Source of the DNA: Elusimicrobia bacterium GWA2_62_23
Lineage (GTDB): Bacteria; Elusimicrobiota; Elusimicrobia; Elusimicrobiales; UBA9959
Reading direction: 5' to 3'
NCBI GenBank assembly: GCA_001799635.1
Contig: MGTV01000029.1
Span: forward strand, 129,309-179,650
Length of the DNA stretch: 50,342 bases
The first letter of the stretch is position 1; every line of letters starts with the position of its first letter. Made by a program: the position numbers and the translations under genes. Under the pieces are notes generated by a model. That model was not told where the DNA came from. It saw nothing but the letters and a program-made list of their open reading frames with translations, and did no database searches. Of the stretch, positions 16,560 to 25,361 are shown in pieces.

Positions 16560-17669
16560 TTGCTGTATGTGAAATTTGCACATGAATACGACCGTAGGTT
16601 GAAAATCGGTGTCATTGGCTGCGGTAAACATGCCTTTCGGTTTATCTATCCGGCGTTGAGATACTTGCCGGTCGAGCTTAAGTCCGTTTGCTCCCGTTCG
16701 AAGGAGAAGGCTGAGGCGTGTGCGAAGTCTTTTGGCGCGGAACACTCTTACAGTGATTATCATGAAATGCTTTCCAGGGAACAACTGGACGCGGTTCTTG
16801 TTATCACTGACTACGACCCGTCGGGGTGTCCCAAATATCCCGCTATTGCAATCGATTGTATGCGTGCCGGAGTGCATGTGTGGATAGAGAAGCCTCCTGC
16901 CGCATCAGTGGCGCAGATATTGGAGATGAGGGCTGTAAGCGTGGAAACCGGGAAGATCGTCTTGGTCGGCTTTAAAAAAATGTTCTATCCGGCCGTCGAA
17001 AGAGCCAGAGAAATAGTCAGCGGGAAGGATTTCGGGAAGTTGACCTCCATCAGTATACGATACGGCACTTCGTTGCCTTTTTCTACGGCAAACCGCAATG
17101 AGTCGATAAAAATGAAGCGGTTCCTGGATGATTTTATGCATCCGGCCTCGCTGTTGCAGTTGTTCGGCGGCCCGGCAAGGAGCGTATATTTTCAAATAAA
17201 TGAATTGACGGGAGCTTCCTCGAGTGTGCTGATGTTCGAGAACGGCGTTATCGGGAACCTCTATCTTGCAGGCGGCCAGGCGGAAACATCTCCTCGCGAG
17301 CGGCTGGAACTCGTTGGAGAGGGAGCTAACTTAGTTATCGAGAACGGTGTTGAGCTCACTTATTACAGGAAAGGGCCGCTTCTCACAAAGGCTTTATTGG
17401 AGCAGGGTGTTACGAACGGGTATGGGAGAATATCATCCTATATTGGCGATGATAGTGTCGCGCCGATTGTCTGGAAACCGGAATTTTCGCTGGGCCAATT
17501 GAATAGCAATAGCATATTCCTGATGGGTTATTATCAGGAACTTCTGTGTTTCACAGAGGCCGTGTTGAACAATATCCGTCCCGACAGGGCTACCCTTGAT
17601 GACGCTCTCGGCATACTGAAGTTGTTTGAGGCGTATAAACGAGAGCCAGGCATAGAAATTGCCCTGTAG
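16560..17669 (+). CDS. Gfo/Idh/MocA-family NAD(P)-dependent oxidoreductase
   Basis: The product is about 369 residues. The family reduces or oxidises sugars, inositol, biliverdin and related carbonyl or imine substrates. The N-terminal Rossmann fold is shown by KIGVIGCGKHAF (15-26). The family's WIEKPPA motif (the EKP lysine) follows at the end of the nucleotide domain, then a mixed alpha/beta substrate domain. The start is uncertain: TTG 16560 has TAGGAG 7 bases upstream and GTG 16569 is an alternative. An ATG at 16494 is excluded because it lies inside the promoter. First gene of the island operon. Codon bias is clearly weaker than in recN. The substrate is unknown. Confidence 0.85.
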   Translation: MLYVKFAHEYDRRLKIGVIGCGKHAFRFIYPALRYLPVELKSVCSRSKEKAEACAKSFGAEHSYSDYHEMLSREQLDAVLVITDYDPSGCPKYPAIAIDCMRAGVHVWIEKPPAASVAQILEMRAVSVETGKIVLVGFKKMFYPAVERAREIVSGKDFGKLTSISIRYGTSLPFSTANRNESIKMKRFLDDFMHPASLLQLFGGPARSVYFQINELTGASSSVLMFENGVIGNLYLAGGQAETSPRERLELVGEGANLVIENGVELTYYRKGPLLTKALLEQGVTNGYGRISSYIGDDSVAPIVWKPEFSLGQLNSNSIFLMGYYQELLCFTEAVLNNIRPDRATLDDALGILKLFEAYKREPGIEIAL

Positions 17670-17708
17670 GTGCTTGGCGGAACAACAGCAGCGAGTACTT
17701 GAAAATTT

Positions 17709-19013
17709 ATGGTTCTTGATTCTAGCGCGCATCGTCTTGCTTATAACCGGTTTCGTGCCTATCTAGACGCCTCATACGTGATGGGCGGGGGGAAGAGTAT
17801 TCTCGGGCTTTCTGTTGGATACCCGCAGCCTGGCGAATTTCCTCTTCCGAAGGTTATTCTAAAGCATCTGGCGGTAGAGGTGGACGGGAAAGAGAGACCT
17901 CGGGCCGGCTATGGCTGGGAGATGGGGGCCCAGCCTTTGAGGGAAGCTCTTGTCGACTTTGAGAACCTGCTGCACGGAACCAGATACGGATATAAAAATA
18001 TCTGCATCGTGGCGGGGGCTTCTTATGGATTTAACAGGGTTGTCGAGGCACTGTTTGAGCGCCCGGGGACGGGAAATAAGCAGATAATACTCGTCGGCCC
18101 CACGTTCTTCCGGATGACTGCCAGGGTTGGACGCTATGCAGAACTCCTTACGGTCACCGGGGAGGAGTCAAATGACTTTCAGGTAACCACTGAACAACTG
18201 TTGTGTTCCGTTACGGAGCGCACGCGGGCTATTTTCCTTGTCAATCCCTCCAACCCGACTTACAAATATTATCCGCCTTCCTTCTTTGAGCAGGTGGTTC
18301 CCGAATTGGAAAAGCGCGGTATCTACCTGGTAATTGACGAATCCGGCGACGCTTTTCATTTCGGCAAATCCGGGGCCCGCTTGATGTGTTACCCGCCGGT
18401 TATCCACTCGCCTAATGTGATAAGGATCGTGACCGCTTCCAAGAAATATCTGCTGGCCGAGTACCGCATCGGATATGTTCTCGCTGATGAAGCCTTTTTG
18501 ACGGACAAAGTGTACGGGTTGAACAAACTAGTAGGGGACGATATCGGTAATGCTCCTTTGGCCGCTAACGAGGCGTGGACTCAAATGGCGAGGCACGAAA
18601 TTACCCTGCTCAGTTCCGAGAGGTGCAACTGCTCCCCGGATTGCGACTTCGAGTCAGTGATGCGCGCTAATACGGAGAAAATGAAGCAGCTTTATTCCTA
18701 TTCCGTTTCCCGGCTTAAAGCGATGGGGCAGGTGGTAAATATTATTGAGCCGGATTGCAATTTCAATATCACGTTCAATATCAGGGATACCGTGTTCGCA
18801 TCTGACTTCGAGTTGTTCTCCGCGCTGCTGAATGAACACAAGGTGAGCCTTTTGCCTTGTTCGGGCCTTGGGGTGCCGGAGGAGAAGATGTATTTTAGAC
18901 TGACATACGGGATAAACAGGCAGGTGCTGACAACAGGGCTGGATATGCTTTCCCGGTTCATGCATAAATATCGCGCGGCTGGCGGAGCAGAGGTGAAGAA
19001 TGCCGAGGAGTAA
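17709..19013 (+). CDS. PLP-dependent class I/II aminotransferase
   Basis: The product is 434 residues. Fold-type I features are present: a Gly-rich phosphate region (VAGASYGFNR), the VNPSNPT motif, the cofactor-binding aspartate in LVIDESGDAF, and the Schiff-base lysine in TASKKY followed by LAEYRIGY. A C-terminal YFRLTYG holds the probable carboxylate-binding arginine. It could transaminate the aldehyde made by the GluTR part of the downstream fusion (inference), or catalyse a capreomycidine-synthase-like cyclisation. It is not of the class III HemL type. It overlaps the HAD gene by 14 bases. Confidence 0.85.
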   Translation: MVLDSSAHRLAYNRFRAYLDASYVMGGGKSILGLSVGYPQPGEFPLPKVILKHLAVEVDGKERPRAGYGWEMGAQPLREALVDFENLLHGTRYGYKNICIVAGASYGFNRVVEALFERPGTGNKQIILVGPTFFRMTARVGRYAELLTVTGEESNDFQVTTEQLLCSVTERTRAIFLVNPSNPTYKYYPPSFFEQVVPELEKRGIYLVIDESGDAFHFGKSGARLMCYPPVIHSPNVIRIVTASKKYLLAEYRIGYVLADEAFLTDKVYGLNKLVGDDIGNAPLAANEAWTQMARHEITLLSSERCNCSPDCDFESVMRANTEKMKQLYSYSVSRLKAMGQVVNIIEPDCNFNITFNIRDTVFASDFELFSALLNEHKVSLLPCSGLGVPEEKMYFRLTYGINRQVLTTGLDMLSRFMHKYRAAGGAEVKNAEE

Positions 19014-19608
19014 GTGGCCGCGGCGAATCATCTGCGATCTTTCTGACGTCCTTATTAAGGGGCTCCGAGGGGTAGAGGTTTCTCTTTCCGGCCTGCTGGG
19101 CTTGCCGGAAAAAGAAATATCGGATTCCCTATACGTGTATGACTTCTCCCCGCTCTGGCTGGGTAAAAAGTCGGAAGACGATTTCCTGGCAGAACTTATT
19201 TCCAGGACCGGCTGGCAGCTTGATACGCCCACGCTTAAAAGGCATATCCGGGATAATTTTACTGAGATAGATGGCACGAGGGACGTCTATTCCCGCCTCG
19301 CGCGGAAGCGCGAGCTTGCGCTGCTGTCAGTCAACGCGAGGGAATGGGCGGAGTTCATGGAGTCCAGGTTCAGGTATCAGCATCTTTTCTCTGCCGGGGT
19401 CTTTTATTCTTATCAGATCGGGTTTACGAAACGCGAGGCTGGAAGTTTCGCGCATGTTGTGCGAGCCCTCGGTGTTCCCCCAAGAGAACTGCTTTTTATT
19501 GATGATTCGAAGCGTTTTGTGGATATGGCCGCGACTGTCGGTATCAGAGGAATTCTGTTCGAGAATTCTCAGAAGTTGCAGTCAGATCTAGATGAAATTG
19601 GTGTATAG
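19000..19608 (+). CDS. HAD-superfamily protein with altered catalytic loop
   Basis: The product is 202 residues. Motif I is CDLSDVL: the nucleophile D13 is present, but the second aspartate of DxD is serine (S15). Motif II is probably LLSVNA, motif III the lysine in FTKREAG, and motif IV LLFIDDSKRF. Most HAD phosphatases need the second aspartate as acid/base, so this may be a weak phosphatase, a HAD with other chemistry, or a binding protein. It lies 10 bases before GTP cyclohydrolase II, whose product is a phosphate ester of the kind HAD enzymes dephosphorylate in riboflavin synthesis. Confidence 0.75.
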   Translation: MPRSKWPRRIICDLSDVLIKGLRGVEVSLSGLLGLPEKEISDSLYVYDFSPLWLGKKSEDDFLAELISRTGWQLDTPTLKRHIRDNFTEIDGTRDVYSRLARKRELALLSVNAREWAEFMESRFRYQHLFSAGVFYSYQIGFTKREAGSFAHVVRALGVPPRELLFIDDSKRFVDMAATVGIRGILFENSQKLQSDLDEIGV

Positions 19609-19618
19609 AGGAGAGTAA

Positions 19619-20239
19619 ATGCCTATTGTGAGTTCAACAGTGCTGGATACTAAGTTTGGGAAATTCCATGTAGCATATTTCCAGTTGGGCGCGGAATCGT
19701 GTGTTGTGTTGTGGAGAGGGGATGTTAAAAACAAGTCTCCTCTGGTTAGGGTGCACTCCTCGTGCCTGTTCAGTGAGTCTTTTTCCTCGACCGATTGCGA
19801 TTGTAAACTGCAACTGGCCGGAGCGATGAGGAAGATCGCCCAAGACGGGGTCGGGCTAATCGTATATCAATACATGGAAGGCCGGGGGCATGGGTTGGCT
19901 AAAAAGATAAAAGCTATGGAGACGGAGCGGCTTTTGGGTTACGATACCGTCCAGGCTTTCAAGCACTTGAAGTTGGATTTGGACCCACGGAATTACAGGG
20001 TCGCTGTAGCTGCCATGCACGCTCTGGGGATCAATAGGAATATCCGGCTGATGTGCAATAACTACCGTAAAAAGGCTCAGATCTCCGCTGGCGGGTTTAC
20101 GGTGACGGAGCATGTGACTCTTAAGTATCCGCTGAATCTGAAGGTAAGAAAATACCTCGAAGTAAAAAAACGTAAGTTGGGTCATAAGATTATGACATTG
20201 GACGACGATACGGCTGCCGTTGCCAAAAAGAATCGCTAG
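19619..20239 (+). CDS. GTP cyclohydrolase II (RibA domain only)
   Basis: The product is 206 residues. GTP cyclohydrolase II opens GTP to a 2,5-diamino-6-ribosylamino-pyrimidinone phosphate, formate and pyrophosphate. The zinc cysteines are visible (C49, C60, C62 in SSCLFSE and STDCDC), with RVHSSC, MEGRG (E87, R89), GYDTVQA, DPRNYR (R124) and NNYRKKAQI, all positions of the RibA active site. There is no RibB domain and no other riboflavin gene nearby. Its place in the island suggests a dedicated pyrimidine or pteridine building block (inference). AGGAG precedes the ATG. Confidence 0.88.
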   Translation: MPIVSSTVLDTKFGKFHVAYFQLGAESCVVLWRGDVKNKSPLVRVHSSCLFSESFSSTDCDCKLQLAGAMRKIAQDGVGLIVYQYMEGRGHGLAKKIKAMETERLLGYDTVQAFKHLKLDLDPRNYRVAVAAMHALGINRNIRLMCNNYRKKAQISAGGFTVTEHVTLKYPLNLKVRKYLEVKKRKLGHKIMTLDDDTAAVAKKNR

Positions 20240-20260
20240 TGCGGTTGGAGGCGGATTGAT

Positions 20261-22894
20261 ATGGGTATGAATGAGAGACTTGCTGATCTGCTTTTCCCGG
20301 ACGTGTCCGAGCTTCCGGACTCGATAGAGAAGAAATATCCCGCCAGGGATTTGCCGCCAGACGCCGCGGTCACCCGGTTTGCTCCCAGCCCTACTGGCTT
20401 TTTGCACATCGGAGGCGTTTTTGCGGCGCTGATCTCCGAGCGGCTCGCTCACCAGACCGGTGGGATCTTTTACCTGCGGATAGAAGATACCGATAAAAAA
20501 AGGGAGATGGCAGGGGGCGTCGCTGGCATAGTTGAGGCTTTCCAAAGGCTTGCGTTTAAGATAGACGAGGGGCCTTTGCCTGCGGAGGGGGAGGCGGGCT
20601 CATACGGCCCGTATAAGCAGAGCGAACGGGGCGGGATCTATAAGGTCTTCGTGAAGGAGCTTCTCCGCCGCGGAGATGCATATCCTTGTTTCTGCAGCGA
20701 GGAGGACGGCGCCAGGACTAAAGAAATGCAGGAAAAGGCAAAAGTCAGGACCGGGTATTACGGGAGCTGGGCGACTCACCGGAACTTCACTTTTGAAGAA
20801 ATAAAGTCCGAGCTGGAGCGCGGCAAACCGTTCGTGATACGCCTGCGGTCCCGTGGTGACATTGAGCGAAAGGTCCGTTTCCGGGACCTGATTAAGGGAG
20901 ATGTTGATCTCCCCGAGAATGACCATGACATCGTCATCTTAAAATCAGATGGCTTGCCAACCTACCATTTCGCCCACATTGTGGACGACCACCTGATGAA
21001 GACTACCCACGTGATACGAGGCGATGAGTGGCTTTCCTCTATCCCACTTCACCTCGAGATGTTTGCCCTTATGGGGTGGAAGCCGCCTTCCTACGCTCAT
21101 GTCTCGCCTATATTAAAACAAGAGGGGGCGTCTAAGCGGAAGCTCAGCAAGCGCAAGGATCCGGAAGCCGCCGTGAGCTTTTATCACGAACAGGGATTTC
21201 CGTCTGCGGCAGTTGTTGAGTACCTGCTTAACCTGGCCAATTCCAGTTTTGAGGATTGGCGGCGTGCGAATCCAGGGGCCGCCATTGATGAATTCAAGTT
21301 CGAACTCTCCCGCCTCAGTCCGAGTGGAGCGCTGTTTGATATAGTAAAACTGGCGGATGTGAGCAAAGAAGTCATTTCTAAAATGGACGCCGCTACCGTG
21401 CTGCGCATGGCCGCAGAATGGGCGAGCCAGTACGATCAGCAGCTTCATAATCTGATTTCCTCCGATAAGGGATACGCAGCCGCGATTCTGGGAATAGAAC
21501 GCGGGACCAACAAGCAGCGGAAAGACATAGAGAAATGGAGCGACGTCAGGAATTACATAGAATATTTCTTTGACGACATCTTCTCTGCAAAGTATTTTGG
21601 TGAATTCTATTTCCCGGAGCAAGTTTCCAGGTCCGACGTCAAACTTATCCTGGAGCGGTTTAAGGATGGATATCTCCACGGTGACGACGCCGTCGCCTGG
21701 ATGGATAAGATCCGGAGGCTTTCGGTGGATATTGGGTTTGCCCCGGATACGAAGACCTACAAGAAACAGAAGGATAAATTCAAGGGGCAGGTCGGGGATG
21801 TCTGCATGGTTTTGCGCGTGGCGATCACCGGCAGGCAGAAGACCCCGGATCTTTACGAGTGCATGCGGGTCCTGGGCCCTGGCCGCGTCGCTGAGCGTAT
21901 AGACGACTGCCTCTCCTTCCTGGATGGCGGTCGGACGGGCAAACGTTACGACATATCTCCGGAATTGCTGTCGCTAGCCCCGCGTTTTTCGTGTCGTTTC
22001 CTGGACTTCTTTACGAGTACTAAGCAGAACGTTAGGCAGTTGGCCGAAGATCTGCGCAGTTTTACGCTGCAGAACGGCTTCGTGATCTCAACGTGTCTTC
22101 GTTATGAAGTTTATTCTGTCCTTCCTTCCGGCGTGCCGCTTGAAGGGATGTTTCACTCTTCGGGACTCGATACTATTAGGCGTCTGCTGCTGGTTATGTG
22201 CGGCCTTCGTTCCGAGATCGTCGGGGAAACGGAAATCCTGGCGCAAATCGAAAAGGGGATAGCTGCCGCTCATGAGCGGGCGGCCTTGTCGATAGCCGAC
22301 TACAAAGCCCTTAACAACCTACTGGAGATCGCCAAGTGCATCCGGCGCGATTATGGGGTGGAGACACAGGAGAATTACTCTACGGCCGCGTGGAGGCTCA
22401 TGCAGGAATCCCTCTCGGATCCCGGGGGTTCTGTTGTTCTTATTGTAGGCGGCGGGTATATGGCGGACGCCTTCTTCCGGCAGGTAGCCGGGAGGGTTAA
22501 GAAGGTGATTTGGGCAAACAGGAGCGTTGATAAGCTGCGGAAGGCGGTAGAAAGCCGCGGTTATGCGCAGAATGGGAAGTTGCATTTTTCTCCCCTCGAG
22601 GATATCAGCCAATTCCTGCCTCAGGTCGATGGGGTCTTTCTTGCGGTAGGCGGAGATCGTGAATTGCTGAAGAAGCAGGATTTGCTCACGATGCACAGGA
22701 ACTCCGTCCTCATCGATATATCTTTCCCTCCCGCCGCAGAGCTTTGCGGGGATCTAAAACAGTTCCAGATAGCGACTTTCGATTTTACCCGGTACATCGA
22801 AAAACAGCTGAGCGGCCCGGCCTTGTTCGAGGCGACACGAGCCGTGAATCAGGTAGTGGAGCGTATCGCCGACATCAATGCCCGTATCAGCTAA
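20261..22894 (+). CDS. Glutamyl-tRNA synthetase fused to glutamyl-tRNA reductase
   Basis: The product is 877 residues. Residues about 33-555 are a full class I GluRS: RFAPSPTGFLHIGG (39-52, HIGH as HIGG), LRIEDTD (72-78), HVIRGDEWL and the KMSKS loop KLSKRK (294-299), then a helical anticodon region. Residues about 575-877 are GluTR (HemA-like): catalytic C612 in ISTCLRYEVY (609-618; family STCNRxE), GLRSEIVGETEIL (648-660), a Rossmann motif VGGGYMAD (729-736), ANRS and a C-terminal helical dimerisation part. Together they would make Glu-tRNA and reduce it to glutamate-1-semialdehyde. Two usual GluTR residues differ: Asn after the Cys is Leu (L613), and the histidine before the GLDS motif is probably Arg (R641). 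No frameshift or stop separates the halves. Confidence 0.92.
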   Translation: MGMNERLADLLFPDVSELPDSIEKKYPARDLPPDAAVTRFAPSPTGFLHIGGVFAALISERLAHQTGGIFYLRIEDTDKKREMAGGVAGIVEAFQRLAFKIDEGPLPAEGEAGSYGPYKQSERGGIYKVFVKELLRRGDAYPCFCSEEDGARTKEMQEKAKVRTGYYGSWATHRNFTFEEIKSELERGKPFVIRLRSRGDIERKVRFRDLIKGDVDLPENDHDIVILKSDGLPTYHFAHIVDDHLMKTTHVIRGDEWLSSIPLHLEMFALMGWKPPSYAHVSPILKQEGASKRKLSKRKDPEAAVSFYHEQGFPSAAVVEYLLNLANSSFEDWRRANPGAAIDEFKFELSRLSPSGALFDIVKLADVSKEVISKMDAATVLRMAAEWASQYDQQLHNLISSDKGYAAAILGIERGTNKQRKDIEKWSDVRNYIEYFFDDIFSAKYFGEFYFPEQVSRSDVKLILERFKDGYLHGDDAVAWMDKIRRLSVDIGFAPDTKTYKKQKDKFKGQVGDVCMVLRVAITGRQKTPDLYECMRVLGPGRVAERIDDCLSFLDGGRTGKRYDISPELLSLAPRFSCRFLDFFTSTKQNVRQLAEDLRSFTLQNGFVISTCLRYEVYSVLPSGVPLEGMFHSSGLDTIRRLLLVMCGLRSEIVGETEILAQIEKGIAAAHERAALSIADYKALNNLLEIAKCIRRDYGVETQENYSTAAWRLMQESLSDPGGSVVLIVGGGYMADAFFRQVAGRVKKVIWANRSVDKLRKAVESRGYAQNGKLHFSPLEDISQFLPQVDGVFLAVGGDRELLKKQDLLTMHRNSVLIDISFPPAAELCGDLKQFQIATFDFTRYIEKQLSGPALFEATRAVNQVVERIADINARIS

Positions 22895-23570
22895 AACTCT
22901 GCTGCGCCGGGTCGGGAGATTCGTCCCGAGGGAGGATATCCTCTTCCTGCTCTGCGGCCGCCGCTGGGAGAGTGCCGATATCGATGTCTATTGCGTAACA
23001 AGGCGCGGTCGTTCGCAGGTTCACATGTTCTTTGACCGGGATCGTGTCTGGAACGAGCTGTTCATCGATAACATTACCGATGTGCGGCTCAAGTTAAGCG
23101 CCTGCGATGAGATCTGCGTTAATTTCCTTGCGGAGATGAAATTTGTTCATGGCGAGGCTGCGGTATGGGGCAGATTGCGGAAGGAATGCCTGGACCTTAA
23201 GACGCACTACGTTATGTCACCAAGGAAGAGGTTCCTGCTGGAATACCGCGTCAAGTGCCTGCTCTCCAAGTTGTCCCGCGGCGGAGGGCCGCAACAGGAC
23301 AGGTTTATCGTGTCTGCGCTGACATATCCTCTGTTACAACTCGTTTTTGCTTCGCACGGCATCTTCCCGGATTCGCCGAAAAGATGGGTCTGTCAGCTAA
23401 AGGAAAAACTTTCCTCTAAGGAGTTCTCAAGGATCTCATGTCTTTTCAGCGGGCTGCCGGTGGATTATCGCAAAATTACCTCGTTGGTCGGTGCATATTG
23501 CCGGGTGCTTGGAGACTTCCACCATGTTATGAAATCCCCGAACAATAAGACCAGCCTGGATGCGCTGTGA
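22878..23570 (+). CDS. Nucleotidyltransferase-fold-like protein, unknown role
   Basis: The product is 230 residues and overlaps the fusion gene by 17 bases. Near the N-terminus, LLCGRRWESADIDVYCV resembles the GS-x-SDID metal motif of the Pol-beta-type nucleotidyltransferases (as in MNT or aminoglycoside adenylyltransferases), with DID kept but GS altered. The C-terminal half is helical and basic. It may adenylylate a small molecule, or may be only a fold relative. Assignment rests on one motif. Confidence 0.5.
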   Translation: MPVSAKTLLRRVGRFVPREDILFLLCGRRWESADIDVYCVTRRGRSQVHMFFDRDRVWNELFIDNITDVRLKLSACDEICVNFLAEMKFVHGEAAVWGRLRKECLDLKTHYVMSPRKRFLLEYRVKCLLSKLSRGGGPQQDRFIVSALTYPLLQLVFASHGIFPDSPKRWVCQLKEKLSSKEFSRISCLFSGLPVDYRKITSLVGAYCRVLGDFHHVMKSPNNKTSLDAL

Positions 23571-23664
23571 CTATTCTTCGCTCCGGGACGGGGAATTTGC
23601 TGGGCTGCGCGGATCCCGTTGCCGGATGCCGCTGGGCGAAAGTAGCGTTGCAAAGAGAGGTCAA

Positions 23665-23910
23665 ATGGAAGCAGATCTGAAAGAAAAGGTCTATAAAGTC
23701 ATTACCGGGGTCGCCGGCCAGCCGATCAATGCCGGAAATGAGACTTTTCCTCTGAACCAACTGGGGATAGACTCTCTGTCCACCCTATCCCTGCTGATGT
23801 CGCTTCAAGAAGAATTCGGGTGTGAGTTCGATTTTGATAAGATCGAGTTCTCCTCGATCAATTCCGCGTCTGGCCTGGCTGCATACATCGAAAAAGTATG
23901 CCTCAAATGA
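23665..23910 (+). CDS. Stand-alone acyl/peptidyl carrier protein
   Basis: The product is 81 residues. The ATG at 23665 has GAGAGG 4 bases upstream. The 4'-phosphopantetheine attachment site is S37 in LGIDSLS, followed by a typical helix II (TLSLLMSLQEEFG) and an acidic C-terminal half. It is the expected partner of the amino acid:carrier-protein ligase and of the condensation-like protein next to it. A phosphopantetheinyl transferase is not seen in this window. The 94 bases before it hold nothing else recognised. Confidence 0.92.
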   Translation: MEADLKEKVYKVITGVAGQPINAGNETFPLNQLGIDSLSTLSLLMSLQEEFGCEFDFDKIEFSSINSASGLAAYIEKVCLK

Positions 23911-23956
23911 GCCCTGCTCCTCGTATGGACCCAGCCGGAAATCCGGCCTGGAAGTC

Positions 23957-25360
23957 ATGACGCAAGATAGCGCGCCGTATCCATATCCTGAGGGGACGTC
24001 AGTGGAGCGTCTTCGCGCGGGGGTGTATCCGCTCTTGGAGATGCAGCGTGCCTCCTTGCTTAAGGAGATAAGCGCCGGCAAGGCCTTGTCGCGATATCCC
24101 GTGGGGGGGATTATAGAATGGTACCTGGAAAATCCGACGCCCAGCACTCTGGAAGTAGTGGTCGACGTGGCTCAGTACGGGGCCACCAAGGACCAGCTTA
24201 AGCGCTGTATCAGGGACCTGCTCGATATCCAGCCGCTGCTTCGTTCTACCATCCAGATGGACGGGGCGGAGCCGGTTTTTGAAGAGCCCGCCGCGATAGC
24301 GGATTTTTTTGTCCCGGAGGTTTCGGTAGACGGCGACCCCGCTTCCGTTCCCTGGCTGATCTCGGAACTCTCATGTGCGGTCGCCGGCTGGCTGCGCGCT
24401 ACGGTTAAGCCATCCAATCCGCAATTCTGCTGCCTGCTGATTCTGAGCAAGGGTGCATATTCTAAAGTGCTGTTCAGCTTTACGCATAAAATAGCGGACG
24501 CTGAAATATCCAGAATTATGGACGGGTATTTCCGGCTGTATTTGGGGAAAAAGATGTCTCCCGGAAAAATCTCCCGACTAATGCGTGCCTACAGAGAATT
24601 TGCTTTGGAGACTTTCTCCAGTTTGCGGCCTGCAGTGCTGGCGCGGTACAAAGGTTCCGGGGAATATGCCGAATTTTCCTCCGCTGTTTCCGCCGTTAAA
24701 TCCGCGGTGGAAGCGACTGACCATTCGGGTTGGGCGAGGTGCGCGAGAGTGATTGTAGACCTGGATTCCCAGGCTTCAAAGATGGATTCACGGTATCCTT
24801 TCGGGTTTGTCCTGCTGGCCTCCGCCAAGATTATGTCGCGCATATTCGGGCAGCGGAAAATTCCCATGAGAGTCCTGTGGAACAATAGGCAATTTTCGAA
24901 TCTCAAGTACTCCAACACTATAGGCGACTTGCATGACAAAATCCCCGTACTGGTGGATGCTGAGACGGACGATTGCCTTTCGGTCGCCAAGGACTTCTAT
25001 GCCGCGGCGGAGCACAAACTAAAGGAAGGCTTTCATTACATTTATATGCTCAGGAGGGATATGGAGGCCCGTGCGTCCGTATTCCCCTGTCCATGCTCCC
25101 TGAACTACCTTGGAGAAGTTACTGGCCCTACCTTTTTCTGGTATACCGGGGATATTACGAAAATACGTTTAGCAGCTTCCACCCCGTCACAATATAACAT
25201 CACCGCTCTCAAGCATGGCCGGAAATTGGTCCTTATCCTGCTGGGAGGATTGCCTGCAGAAGAGCGGCTTATCGGTCTGTTGCCAGTGGGTTCCCCCGCC
25301 ATAGAAGTGGAGCGGTTCGGATCATGGGAAACTTGTGGCGTCCGGAAGGGTGGAGCCTAG
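23957..25360 (+). CDS. Stand-alone condensation-domain-like acyltransferase
   Basis: The product is about 467 residues from the ATG at 23957, chosen because upstream starts lie inside the carrier gene. The size suits an NRPS condensation domain. The active-site motif HHxxxDG appears as THKIADA (176-182): the second, catalytic His (H177) and the Asp (D181) are kept, while the first His is Thr. The N-terminal DLLDIQPLLRSTI resembles the C2 motif (rhxxLRt). The C-terminal half has a fitting alpha/beta pattern (PCSLNYLGEVTGP). It probably moves an acyl or aminoacyl group from the carrier to an amine or alcohol. It lacks fused A or T domains. Confidence 0.72.
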   Translation: MTQDSAPYPYPEGTSVERLRAGVYPLLEMQRASLLKEISAGKALSRYPVGGIIEWYLENPTPSTLEVVVDVAQYGATKDQLKRCIRDLLDIQPLLRSTIQMDGAEPVFEEPAAIADFFVPEVSVDGDPASVPWLISELSCAVAGWLRATVKPSNPQFCCLLILSKGAYSKVLFSFTHKIADAEISRIMDGYFRLYLGKKMSPGKISRLMRAYREFALETFSSLRPAVLARYKGSGEYAEFSSAVSAVKSAVEATDHSGWARCARVIVDLDSQASKMDSRYPFGFVLLASAKIMSRIFGQRKIPMRVLWNNRQFSNLKYSNTIGDLHDKIPVLVDAETDDCLSVAKDFYAAAEHKLKEGFHYIYMLRRDMEARASVFPCPCSLNYLGEVTGPTFFWYTGDITKIRLAASTPSQYNITALKHGRKLVLILLGGLPAEERLIGLLPVGSPAIEVERFGSWETCGVRKGGA

Positions 25361-25361
25361 C

